Shown: piece by piece, positions 1-11,320 of the stretch | How the letters are laid out: every line of letters starts with the position of its first letter | Numbering within the stretch: the stretch's first letter is position 1 | NCBI GenBank assembly: GCA_013399695.1 | Contig: VXAU01000750.1 | Location: 62,001 to 126,000 of the forward strand | DNA length: 64,000 bases | Origin: Formicarius rufipectus | Lineage: Eukaryota; Chordata; Aves; Passeriformes; Formicariidae | Reading direction: 5' to 3' | Notes under the pieces: model-generated | What the model was told of the DNA's origin: nothing | The model's database searches: none | The model's input: only the letters and a program-made list of their open reading frames with translations | Translations under genes and position numbers: made by a program

Positions 1-3000
1 TTTAAATAACTGCAAGATGTTTTATTTTCTGCTGCTGTAAACACCTCACATGTGAGATATTCCCACATAAATGCAGACTAGAGGAAACAGATATAGAGAA
101 AGGAGAAGAAAATCTGGTGTAGAAACGAATTTGAAACTGCCTCCGAATTGGACCCTAACTACAAATAAACAGTGGCAGCCACATGGCACTCTGCCAAAGA
201 TACCTGGGATAAGAAGGTAATGCAGTCACATAGGACTTTAGGAAAAGGAGAAATATGTCTCAGGATTTCCGTGTAGGTCTGGATAAATGGAACACTTGGA
301 AGACTGAGGATAGATAGGAGTATTGATTCTCACAGTAAGTGCCAATGTTAGCTGGTGCTTAAGAAAAAGTGTGGGTATTGTTGCAGATGAAAATGGACAT
401 AAGGCGGATAGCCTGAGCAATGCAGGATAAGGAATTAAAAATCTAATAGAAGAACTAGGTGACAGGTCAAAAGAATGGGATGACATGAGAAAGAGTAGAA
501 GGGGATCCTGGATTTTTAATAGTAAACAGAGAATTGGGAAGGGGGATAAGTGGGAACACAGCACATGACTGATACAGATTTGTGTTATGTGGCAGAAGCT
601 TATTTGGGAGAGTTGAATGGTTTGACAAGTCTGTTGCCAAGAGCGTGTTTGCTTCCTAAGCCCACAGTGATGCTCTATGTTCTGGACTGTTGTCACCAAA
701 TGTGTGAAAACTTTCTGGACAATTCTATCCCCAAAAAATCCAGTGTAGCAACTGCTACCACTTAGTCCCTCAGCTTAAGGGGAAGAGGTCTGTTTGCTGT
801 ACATGAAATTCAAAACATTATTAATGGACAAACTGGTCACGAAAGACACAGAATTTGGTTTTAATTTTGAAGTAGTAAACAAGGATGTTACATGCAGTAA
901 GAATATTAAAAGACAAATGAGGAGTTGATAGTCTAAATATGGTTAATGATTTGCTTCCAGTTGTATGCTATACAGTAGTCCTTAATTATGTTATCCCATG
1001 CTATTTTAGTTCCAAAGTATTCTTGCCTTATTTGTGTTTTTGGACAGAGTTTGTTTAATGAACAGATGTTGACTATTTTGTACAGTGTGTGGCCTCAGGC
1101 CTCATTTTCCTGCATTTTATTCAGGCCCTTACTCTGAAGTCAAAATGAGTCTTTTCCTCAGGGGCTTTTCATGATGCTCATCACTGTAATAGCAGAATAG
1201 CTTCTCCCAAAATAATTAATTTACTTTCACAACACCCTTGAGCTGTGCAAGTTTTATCTGTCTTTTACAAACAAGCAATAAAGGAAGAGTGAGATCAAGG
1301 TGAAATACCTCTTTTCACAGTGCTAAGTCTAGACATCCAGGACACTGTCAGGATGGTCACCTTTTGTCAGTTTCTTTTTAGGCACAAAACATTAAACTTT
1401 GGACTATTTTCCTCAAATTTTAGTGCTTTCTGATTCATATCACTGGATACCAAGCGAAGTACCTGATACAAAAGGAATTACATGTAACCACACTTATCAG
1501 GCTTATACAGCTTGGAGTAGCTAAAGTCCAGTTAAAGTAATAGTCTTTAGTGTACTATTGTTTGGGTTTATTATTTTTGTCATCTCTGTTCAAAGAAGGA
1601 AATTATGTGGGAAAAGTGAAATTCTAAGGGATTAAAAATGAGTGCTCTGCAGTTCAAGTATATTGTGACTTTGTAGATACTTGTCAATGTATTTACAATA
1701 CAGTGGATTGTGACTTAGTAATAATTTGTAAGCCCTTCGCTCAAGGTTTGAGAGGGCAAAAAAGGATGGGTGAAACTTGTGATTTCTCTGAACTAATTAA
1801 ATCAAGCAAAGAACAGTTGCAAAACATCAGTTTGAACAGAAATTAATTTTCAGTGGCATAACTAGAGCAACTGTCCAGAAGAAGCCCTGATTAGGGAAGA
1901 AGCATTTGTTAGAGAAGTGGTTTTCCCAATGTTAACAAGAGGATTTTGTTTCTAACACAAGGAAACAAATGAAATTATGATGCTTGGTACTGAAATGTTA
2001 ATTGCTCAAACCACTGCATTCCAAGAGCCTCTTGGCATACCTGCTCTGTTCTGGATAGGATGTACCTTCCTGTACTGTGTGGAGCTCATTGCCTGATACA
2101 CTTCTGCCTTACAGTGTTCATTTGTTATTAACCTGTCAATAAAAATCATATTTAGAGGCCTTTGGGAAATAATCTCTCTATGTGTTTATCAAAGTTTACC
2201 AACTTAAAATCATCAACATTGCTGTGCAACATTATAACTGGTTAAGCTTCAAGCTTGACTGGCAGAAGGTTTATGATTGTCTAGTCAATTGTCTTCCTTG
2301 TATCCACCAAAAATGATACCGCTCACAGCTTCAGGAATGCTCTTCACCTACCCCATGTGTTAGGCCTATGAAAGCTGTTGTGCTTTATATATAAATAAAT
2401 TTGAAAACATATGTTAGGCTGTGCAATTGAATAAAGATAAGCTGTTTGATTAGCTGCTTTCTTTCATGTTTAGAACTCTTTGTTTTTAGTTCTTGTTTCA
2501 AGGACTGTTTAGCTCATTTTTGTTTCATCCAGTGCTGGTGGTAGCATTTAACATGTGTGTCTGCCCCTCCTCTACCTTCTTATGAATTTAAAAGCTTCAT
2601 GCTTTAAGCTTTTGTTTGTGTGCCTAATTTCAGAGCAAGGTCCATGGTTATAGGTAAAGGTTTGCTGCTGTAGGTCAGTGTTGCAGAGACAGGTGGGCAA
2701 CATCTGCAGTTCAAACATGCTTATTTACAGGTTCCTATAATCTGTATCTGGTAAAATCCTACTCAGACTAGTGATTGCTGAAGTATCTGTTCTTTTTGAC
2801 TATCACATTTCAGGGCTGTGTCTAGGCTGCAAGGTGCTTAAATGCTCAGACTTGTCAACACTAAGCATTTTAATGAATGTGACCTTTGTGGATGTAGCTG
2901 TAAGATCTCTGTGTTAATATTCTACTTGGTGGAGGTATTTCTGTCATGTGTAGCTGTGAGATGGTGAAATGCTGGGAATGTGGTGCAGAGAGATAAATGT

Positions 3001-6000
3001 AAAAGCTGCTTGGTGCCTGCATCCCGGAGCCACGGGGCCCCAACATACTTGGGTTGAACTAAGAAACAGCGATTTGTTGTAGTAGCTACTCCTACAGGCA
3101 TGTGCTACTGGTATGACAACTAGGTCATGAGGTGATTCTCCTGCAACTGCCTAGAATTCACCCTGCACACACCTTGTTGATAGGATTTTGTTGGTATAGG
3201 TATAGTTTTTTGTTCAAATACTAATTAGGAGAAGACAATAACTAGTAATCTTTCATATTTTTTTTGGTACAGTTTTGCTCCTTCAGCACTTCGGCTTGCT
3301 CTCCCTGTGGCACAAGCCTGGACTGATACGCTCCTCCCAGTGGCTGAACTTGGCAAATCTATTCTCAAGTCAAAACGTTGCCCTGGATTTTTTTCAGCAG
3401 CCTTGAATTTTCCCCTACTTTACTCTGCTAGGCGCCTCCTAGTGTAAAAGAGAGCGGTGGCTAAGCCTCTGGGACACAGTGAGCAGTCAGAGACTGTGCT
3501 GTTCATTTGGTGGTTCTCTTCTGAAAGAAGTCCTTGCAGCTTTACCAGGCAAGCAGCTGCTGTCACTGCTCAGCAAGCTGAGCTGCTCGTATGAAAAAGT
3601 AAGCACTAGCACGATTAGGATCTTCAGGGATCTAATCTTGGAATAGGGAAATGGCTTCTAAGGTTAGTGGCAAGGTTTATAGGGAGAAACAAGCGTGAAG
3701 AAAGCTTTGTTCATAATACACTCTGTGCTTAGATCTTAGAGATTTCAACTCAAAACATCACAAGAAGAGGGGAGGAGAGGAAGAAAATTTGAAAGGCACC
3801 GTATGGGTTGCTGGAATAGAGAAGACCAGTTGTGGGTGGGGAGCATTATATGTATTTAATAACAAAGACACTGCGTCTGCCAATACAGGGAGAATCTGAA
3901 AATAGCAGTTCATTATTCTGGTTTTTCCCTCACTGAAGCTGTCTTTTGAATGACTGCATTTGACAAGGTCAAGATCTCTGTCTCATGAATTCAACTGATC
4001 TTAATGACCTGGAACAGGGCAAGTAGAAACTGTTGCTGTCATAGGAAGGTTATTTACAACACCAGAAAGGGTTAACAGAATCTGATATTTATGGATGCAG
4101 TGGTGAAAGTTGCGAACACAACATCAAAATGTGTAGTGTTATCTGAACCTCACTGTCTGCTGCTGCTCTGTGTTTATTTGTGGGAAATTTGGCAAAATTC
4201 ATGGGTGCTTCCTGTGACCATTATGTGTGTATGTGTGCACATATGACAAAGTCTCCCTGTCATTTAAGATGCCAAACAGACTCCATTGACGTGTTTGTGC
4301 CTTCTTTCTTTCAAATGCTGAAGGAACAATGGGTCAGAGCAATGATAAAAAATGGGCATTTTTTCCCAATTGTATCCATGCTACAGAAGTTGGTGTCAGT
4401 CATCTGTGACCAATACATCTGGAGCTGACACTTTGAGCTGAAACATTTGGGGGACATAAACAATGCTGAGAGCTCCTAGGAGATAGTCTGTCTGTGCTTT
4501 TGTATTTTTTTAGCATAGCAAGCTTTTTTGGATGCTGAATGTTATGAAAACCAGAAAAAGCAGGTATTTGAAATTCAAGGTTACTTAAAATTGCACACTA
4601 TGGAAGTATAAATTTTTATACTAATTAAGAAAAGTAAAATTTTTATTTTGCATTATTATTTCAGTACCAGGTAACTGTTTTCAATTTTGTTGCACAAAGA
4701 GAAAGCTATGTTATGGTTTTGGTCTGATCATGCTGCTAAACTACTAAGCACTTACTGTGTGATTTCAGCAAGTCACTTCTGCTCTTCTCCATGCTATTAG
4801 GTCATTTTTGCAGTTATTTTTGTGCAAAGATGGCTTTGCTTTGCTTTCTGATCTTGGCTCTGCAATGCTGGGAAAGGCCACTGGATGGAACCATTACATT
4901 TTACTTAACACGATGCAAAACCTTGCTGTGACTGAAATGTATGTTGGGAAAAAAAAGCTTTTTTATATTTATTATATTAAATAATGGCATTACCATTAAC
5001 GCCTTTTAAAAAAATATATAAAACCCATAAAGAAAACAGATTTTAAGTAGTGTTTCCATCAATCTGTAGTGATCAAGACATGGTATTTTTCTCTTTTGCA
5101 ATCTCTAGTTATTTTACTTGGTATAATCAGACTTTAAAAAATAGAACTCAAATTAGACTTTTTCAAGTCATGAGGGCTTATAAAAAAGATACTGTATGCT
5201 CTGTGCAGTAGTATTAGCCAGCAGATTATGCAGCCAGAAGTTTTCCAAGACTTAATGTGTTGTTTGGCAGATAGCAAAAAGCTTCCACTGTGGGAGATGT
5301 GAGGCAAGAGGCTTTTAAGAAGTCATGCTTCAATTATTCTGGTTAATTAAAAAGAAAGAAAGTCTGTAATTAAGGCAGTAGTTGTTCGTTGGTTTTTATT
5401 TTTTGTCCATGTGAAGTGCAAAGTTAATTTGTAGCTAAGATTATGGAATTTATTTTCTCTTGTCTTTCTCTTTGATTGAATGAAAAGGATGACTGCTGTC
5501 ATAACACTGTGTGCTACATGTGGGACCTCCAGAGGTGAACGTTTCTGTTGATCAGCAGTTTGAGTTTAAAGAACCAGCTCCTATATTTGATAACTTTAAT
5601 AGATTTATGAAACTTCATATCCATATCAAGATACTCTTTGTGAGATGATATCTGGAAAGGTTTACAGAAGAAAGTTACTTTTATAATCTGCTAATCAAGT
5701 TATTTGCTTAAATACAAATAATAGAGTTCTGTGTACTGTGGTGGTAAAACAGACCCTTTCTTGTGCTTCCTGAAGATGAAATATGGTAATAGAAGCTCAT
5801 TATGGCATCATCCCCTAGGCAGTGGACAGCAGGCAACTCTCATGGCACCCCAAGCCCTGTGTACTCACACTAGAGCCCTGAAATATTCATTTGTCTCACA
5901 TGTGTGTCAGGAGCTAGTGTGGAGGGAGGACACACTCTGGGTGGTTAGCAACTGCATTGGGCAGGTTAACAATAGGCAGAGACCTTTTCCTTCTTTTCTG

Positions 6001-9000
6001 TCTTATTTGTGGTGCTGGCATTGGGGAAAAAAAGGAATATAACCTCTTCCCATAGTACCCTGTAAATTGTGTGATATTTAGTCCTTTATTTAACATGATA
6101 AACTGATTAAACATTTCATACAACATTTTAATTTTAGGGTTTTTTTGAGTGGGTTAAAGGCTAAACAACACTGGCAAAACAGACTCTGAAAATGTGAGAG
6201 CTCATACCCTTTCTGGCAGCACAGTAAGAAGACTTAAGGAGCACAGACAAGTTCAGGTAGATGACTGCAGTCCTGTTTAAGCTGAGGATCTCTTGCAGAT
6301 GGTGATAGGGTTGTTAGTGGTGGGTCTAAAGACCTGCATGTGAACGACTGAAATTCTGCTTGTGTTATGAAGTTAGCAAATCTGTAAAGTGATACCAAAG
6401 TTAGGCTAAAATTTCTTCTGAAAGAGAAGGAAAGGGCATCTTAGAGTTACCCTTCTGAATCTGCAGTAAATACAGTCCCTACGGGAAAAAGAAAAGATAT
6501 CTAAATTGCTGCATGAAGCAGAGAAATTATTAGTTAGTAAACTATTTGCTCCAGTGTTCTCTGATGTTACTTTTCAGATTGTTAAAACCCAACAGAGAAA
6601 CAGCTGTTTCCCAAGTTAGATTGACTACACCTCCTTTGCTGTGAATTGAGTGTGAAGTGGTAGTGGAGCTCTTTTTCTCCACTCACCCTAATAGATATCT
6701 TGAATTTGATTATGTTTTTTAGAAAGGATAGATTTCACAAATAAAAACTCACCTTGTATTTTTTGATTATTTGGCAAACATGATTATTGAAGTTGTAAAA
6801 CCAAAGACATCTTATTTTTCTTGTAATTAACCTTTTAATTAGGTTTTTTCCTCTGGCATTCATTTAGCCTTACTTTGACTTCTGTTGCAAAAATGCCTAG
6901 CACCTGAAACAAGTCACATACAATAGATACTTGATGGATCACACATCTGCTTTAGCTGGTTTATTTCTTTAGATGGCCCGCTGTTTAATAAACATAACAA
7001 AACACAAAATAGAGCTGGAGTGCTAATCCTGGATGGATTACTTCTGTGGTATCATTATCAGTTGCAATGTCAGCATCTGCCTGTTGTCTCACAGCATCTC
7101 CCAGATGCTCAAGTTCTCAATCTGCCTGACCTCATAGCTCCTTACCTGCCTTGCTGCTTCCAGCTAGACTGCCACGGTGTAATTGAGAATTTCAGTCTGC
7201 ACAAGCATCAGATGATGAGGTTTTTCTGGTTTAAGCCTAATGAACTGTTAACTTGCTAATTGGTGGAAATTTCTACATCAGAGATCAGAAGTTTGTGCTG
7301 CTAATTATCATGATCTGCTATGTGAAACTGTGCTGACACAGGCAATATTGGTGGAGTGGAATAATGAGAAGTAGAGAGAAGCAAACCCAGAGTACTTACG
7401 ATCTAATTGATTTAATGGAATATTCAGGTTTTCATTGCTCCTCCCTGCCTTAACAATAAGGATAATGTATGAGCTGCTGGACGTTGGAAGCCTGATTAGC
7501 ATCTGAATATATGATCAAGCTCTAACTAAACAGACAATGTATGAACTGGTGTAAAAGACTCTCTTAAAGAGTAAAAATGAGTTTGCACAACGGTTTAAAG
7601 GGGAGCCAGAGATGACTGGTTTTGACTTTTGGCTCCTGGGGATTTGCACATTGTGGTCGGGTCGGTGTAGCAGCTGACACAGTGACAGCTGTGCTGGTGC
7701 TCCAGGCTGGTGCTGGAGAGGCCAGAACACCTTGCTGGTCAGAGCAATCTGGGGAGAGCTGGCAGGGTACAAACAATATAAAATATTGTCAAAGACCTAG
7801 ATTTGTCATTAGCATGATGTGTACTGCAGTATCTTGGCAGGACATATATTTGATGGTGCTATATCTAAATTTTAAACCATGTAATTTGTTTTAGAACAAT
7901 TAAGTTCTATTAAAAAAAATTTACTTTGATTATTTTCATGAAGAGTCGAGGTGGTGGGGCACCTTATGTTGGGTCTTGGGACAGTAACTACAGTATGGGT
8001 AGAAACACCATGGGTGAGGTGGGGAGGTGAAGGCCAAGGTAAATGAACAACTAAGTACAAGGCCAGTGAGTGGGGTGAGGGTGGAAGAGATCCAAGAAAA
8101 GGCTGGGAGAAATACAGAAAGAAGTTGAGGGAGTATAAAAATTGATGAGAAAAGCAAAGGTAGGTTATTCTAAAATATTACACTAATTTATAAAGGAAGA
8201 GTTTGAGATAAAATGGCTTTTTTTATCCAGGTAGAAAAGGTGCTTCTCTCTCCTGAGAAACCCTGAAATACTGGGAGAGTAGAGGATATGATGGTAGGGC
8301 ATCTTCACATCTCAGAGGTCGCAAATGACATGCTAGCCTGCTGGGCCAGGACTGGTGTCCTGGTGTGCCACGGAGGTGCCCAGCAGGGTGGGAGTGGGTC
8401 TTGCTGGCAGTGGGACTGAGGAGAGAACCACAAGAAAACTTGCCCTCTCACTCCAGTTACCTGCCCCCACCTTGCAGTTATTGGTGTCTTGGCAAAGTTT
8501 GTTTTTTCTCTTCAGAGAGCTGGAGTTGCTCCTGTGTGAGGAGCATTGCCAACAGGCAGTGCTTAGTCTCTCCCAGTGTCAGCCTCTGCTTGAAGAGGAT
8601 TTTCTGCTTCCTTGGTTGAAAATAGCAGAGATTTTTCTCCTTTCTTCTCCAGCAAAAGTTTTCCTCCTTCCTTGTAAGCACTGGAGATGCTTGGATTTGA
8701 CAGAAGATCAGGTCTGTACTTAATGAGCTGAGTCTTTTGCCTCTCCAAGTCCCAGCAATTCCTGCAGGGTAAAAACTCAGCAAAAGCAGGACCAAACCCG
8801 CCTCCCTCCGCCCCCAACTCCTCCTAAGCCCATTCTTTCTTCAGCATTCAAATAGTGTCCTGCAAATCCAAGGACCTTGTTCAAAGACATGTGCAGCCCC
8901 ACCCCTCAAACTAGCTGGGAATTGAAGACGAAATAAAAATACAGTGGCTTAGTATGGAGAATACTTTTGGTGCAAATGAGTATATTTTAAAAACACAATT

Positions 9001-9289
9001 TCCTTCTCAGAACGAGTTAGGATTTTCACAGAAAACATCTGGGGGAGAGGTGGGGGTTAAGCACCTTACTACAGCCTGACGGATGCAGCAGTGTTGAGGC
9101 AGGGAGGTTGAAGTCCTTGCTTTGAACTGAAGCATGCAGTTGTCGGGTGTGTCCGTGCTCTGCCTTAATGACGCTTTAGAAAAACACAAAGGTTTGGATG
9201 ACCCTGTATCAGTTTTTACACAACTCCTATTATACATCAAAGTACCACATCGAGAATTTACTTTGTAAGAATTCTTATTTCTTTTAACT
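1..9289. other. Unique AT-rich non-coding DNA
   Basis: No interspersed repeat, RNA gene or convincing gene was recognised here. All six frames are broken by frequent stops, and the longest open frame (238-699, minus, 153 codons) has a low-complexity Ser/Leu/Pro/Thr composition with no domain. The stretch 8350-8830 is somewhat richer in G+C than its surroundings but has no CpG cluster. One exon-like segment on the minus strand (7400-7502) is listed separately. The sequence is consistent with intron or intergenic DNA. Confidence 0.6.
7400..7502 (-). other. Candidate exon, unrecognised product
   Basis: On the minus strand an acceptor ending TATATTCAG is followed by 103 nt that stay open in one frame, then by a consensus GTAAGT donor (complement of 7394-7399). 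The frame opens with ATG and reads MLIRLPTSSSSYIILIVKAG and onward, 34 codons plus one base. A mixed hydrophobic and polar composition gives it a protein-like look, but I recognise no family. The pyrimidine tract before the acceptor is only moderate. It may be a decoy exon. Confidence 0.15.
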
Positions 9290-9440
9290 GTTTGTTTGGT
9301 TTTTTGTTTGTTTGGTTTTTGGTGGTTTTGTTTGTTTTTTGTTTGGTTTGGGTTTTTTGTTTGGTTTTTTTGGGTTTTTTTTTGTTTTTTGGAGGGGGGT
9401 TGGTTTGTTTTTTGTTTTTGTTGTTTGGGTGTTTTTTTTA
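9290..9440. repeat. G+T-rich low-complexity block
   Basis: About 150 bp are made almost only of T runs separated by one to three G, in patterns like TTTGG and TTTTTTG, with one six-G run near 9396. The other strand is A+C only. The pattern is irregular rather than a clean microsatellite. Hydrophobic Phe/Val/Trp/Gly open frames across it are by-products of composition and not genes. Confidence 0.9.
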
Positions 9441-9902
9441 TATTTTACCTGCAAATACTTGAAAACTGGATAATGATCCAACAAAAAATAGTGCATCAAA
9501 TATATAGTGCATGATGCAAACTGTCAGTCATCTGTCACTTGCTCAGCTTTCTCTTGGAGGCAGAAGGAGGTTATCTTTCAGCATTTCACGCTGGTAGCTT
9601 TGGGTGCATGCTTGATACTGCATGGATCTTAGTGCTCATGTATAGTAATGTGACCTGTAACTCTCAGACTTTAGGTCCCCAGGTAGATGAATGCCATGGA
9701 CTGATGAACAGGGACTCTTCAGTAATATCTTCCGAAGTTAAACTTGACAGGATAGAGTCATTCTGTGCATGTCCTGTCTCATAACACACAGGGAGCATGC
9801 TAAAGGGTCAAGTAACAGCTGAAGATGTACAGACTTTCACTGGGATTAGTTCAAGTCCTCATTTTTTTTCGTAAGGTGGACCTTTTTTTAGCTTCTCACT
9901 TT

Positions 9903-10098
9903 GTGGTGTGGGTTTTTTTGTTTGTTTGTTTTTTGTTTGGTTGGTTTTTGGGTTTTTGTTTGTTTTTGTTTTTTGTTTGGTTGGTTTTTTGTTTTGGTTT
10001 TTTGGGGTTTTTTTTTGTTTTTTTTTTGGGTTTTTTTTTGTGGTGTTGGTTATTTTTTTTTGTTTTGTTTTTTTTTTTTTTTTGTGTGTGTGTGTGGT
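9903..10098. repeat. G+T-rich low-complexity block ending in (TG)n
   Basis: This is a second strand-asymmetric T/G block in the same orientation as the one 460 bp earlier. It contains repeated GGTTTTTTGTTTG-like motifs, a long T run near 10067-10083 and a short (TG)7 run at about 10083-10096. The open frames over it encode only Phe/Val/Gly/Leu/Cys strings and are not genes. Confidence 0.9.
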
Positions 10099-10409
10099 TG
10101 CAGTTTCATGCTGCTAGCATTACTTTGTTACCCTGTTAATGGGGGGAAAGAAAAAGAATTTTATCTTCCCCCACATATGATTACAGCCATGTAAATATGT
10201 AAGTGCCTCTGCCAACAGTATTCCAGAAGAAAAGCGGACTGGATTTTTAAAAGGTCCAAGAGAGGAAAGTGTAGGAATCAGTGGGATTCTGGCTGCTTCT
10301 GTTGCAACCTGCTGTCCCTCTAAGTTTTCTTCATGGGTCCACCTCTTATTGAAAAGTGTGATGCCTGAAATTTCTGGAAATCAAAGCAGGAAGTAAAAGG
10401 GACAAAATA
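10099..10409. other. Unique spacer
   Basis: Non-repetitive AT-rich sequence between the second G+T block and the CR1 insertion. Nothing recognised. Confidence 0.5.
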
Positions 10410-11320
10410 TAGAATCATAGAATATCCTAAGTTGGAAAAGGTAAACAAAGATAGTCCAGCTCCTGACTCTGCACACCTAGAATGATGCTTCTTGATCTGT
10501 CAGCCTGTTCCGGTGCCCAGCTACACTCTAGATGAAGAACCTTTTCCTAATATCCAACACATATTCATGCCATTCTCTGGGGCCCTGTCCTTGGCTGCCA
10601 AAGGGAGGAGATGAGTCCTGCCCCTCCACCTGTCTCCTCTTCTCCAGGCTGAACTGGCACAGTGTAAAGCAGGACAGTCGCCTCCCTTGACTGGCTGGTG
10701 ATGCTGTGCCTGATGCCACCCAGCACTCTGCCAGGGCACTGCTGACTCGGATTCAACTTATCATCAGCCCGGACCACCAGGTCCTTTCCATGGCCACTGC
10801 TTTCTAGCTTCTTGTTCCCCAGTTTGTCTGTACATCCAGGGTTGCCCCATCTCAGGGGCACCTATCTTTATTAAAACTCACATGGCTGCTGATTGCCCAA
10901 CCCTCCACTTGTAGTCAAGGTATCTGAAGGGGTCAATAGCTCCCTCCCAATTTATCACTGGCAAGCTTAGTATCCCTTTGAGTCCCTGTGTCCAAGTCAT
11001 TTAAGATGCTGAAGAGCAGAGGGCCTAAGGTGGAGCCTGATGTCACCTCATTTGCTATTACCCTCTACTTGACCCATGAACCAACTGCTCACCCACCACG
11101 TGATGTGTTTATCCAGCTGTGTGCTGGACCCCTTGTCCAGAAGGATCCTGTGAGAGACTGCATGGAAAGCTTTACTGAAATCCAGAAAGCTTGCAGCAGC
11201 TGTCTTTCCTTGATCAGCTAGGTGGGTTGCCTTGTCATAAAAGCAAATAAAGTTTAAGAAGGCCTTTCCCCTCATGAACAATGCTGGCTGTGGCTAATGA
11301 CTCTGTCCTTCAGGCATTTT
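10410..11320 (-). mobile_element. CR1 LINE, 5'-truncated, with reverse-transcriptase remnant
   Basis: A non-LTR retrotransposon of the avian CR1 family lies in reverse orientation. The low end carries the reverse complement of the CR1 3' terminus (AGAATCATAGAATATCC, then the AAGAACCTTTTCCTAATATCCAAC block typical of CR1). At the high end, a minus-strand frame at 11048-11281 (77 codons) still encodes RT core motif A as FLDFSKAF near residues 32-39. The catalytic Asp is present, but the Asp normally following KAF is His. After it comes the CR1-like SHRILLDK segment. Internal stretches look deleted or shuffled, and frames are broken, so the copy is dead. Its 5' boundary is approximate. Confidence 0.92.

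Noticed and set aside
238..699. 153-codon minus-strand open frame
   Set aside because: Ser/Leu/Pro/Thr-rich composition without domain or codon bias. It looks like chance.
4747..4790. Short similarity to the core of a MIR-type SINE (CACTTACT...GTGTGA...CAAGTCACTT)
   Set aside because: Only about 40 bases with gaps and no tRNA-like head. It cannot be told from chance without an alignment.
9296..10194. Several overlapping plus-strand frames encoding Phe/Val/Trp/Gly/Cys-rich hydrophobic peptides
   Set aside because: They are direct translations of G+T low-complexity DNA. The same kind of peptide appears at 16814-17011 and, on the minus strand, at 58625-59151.
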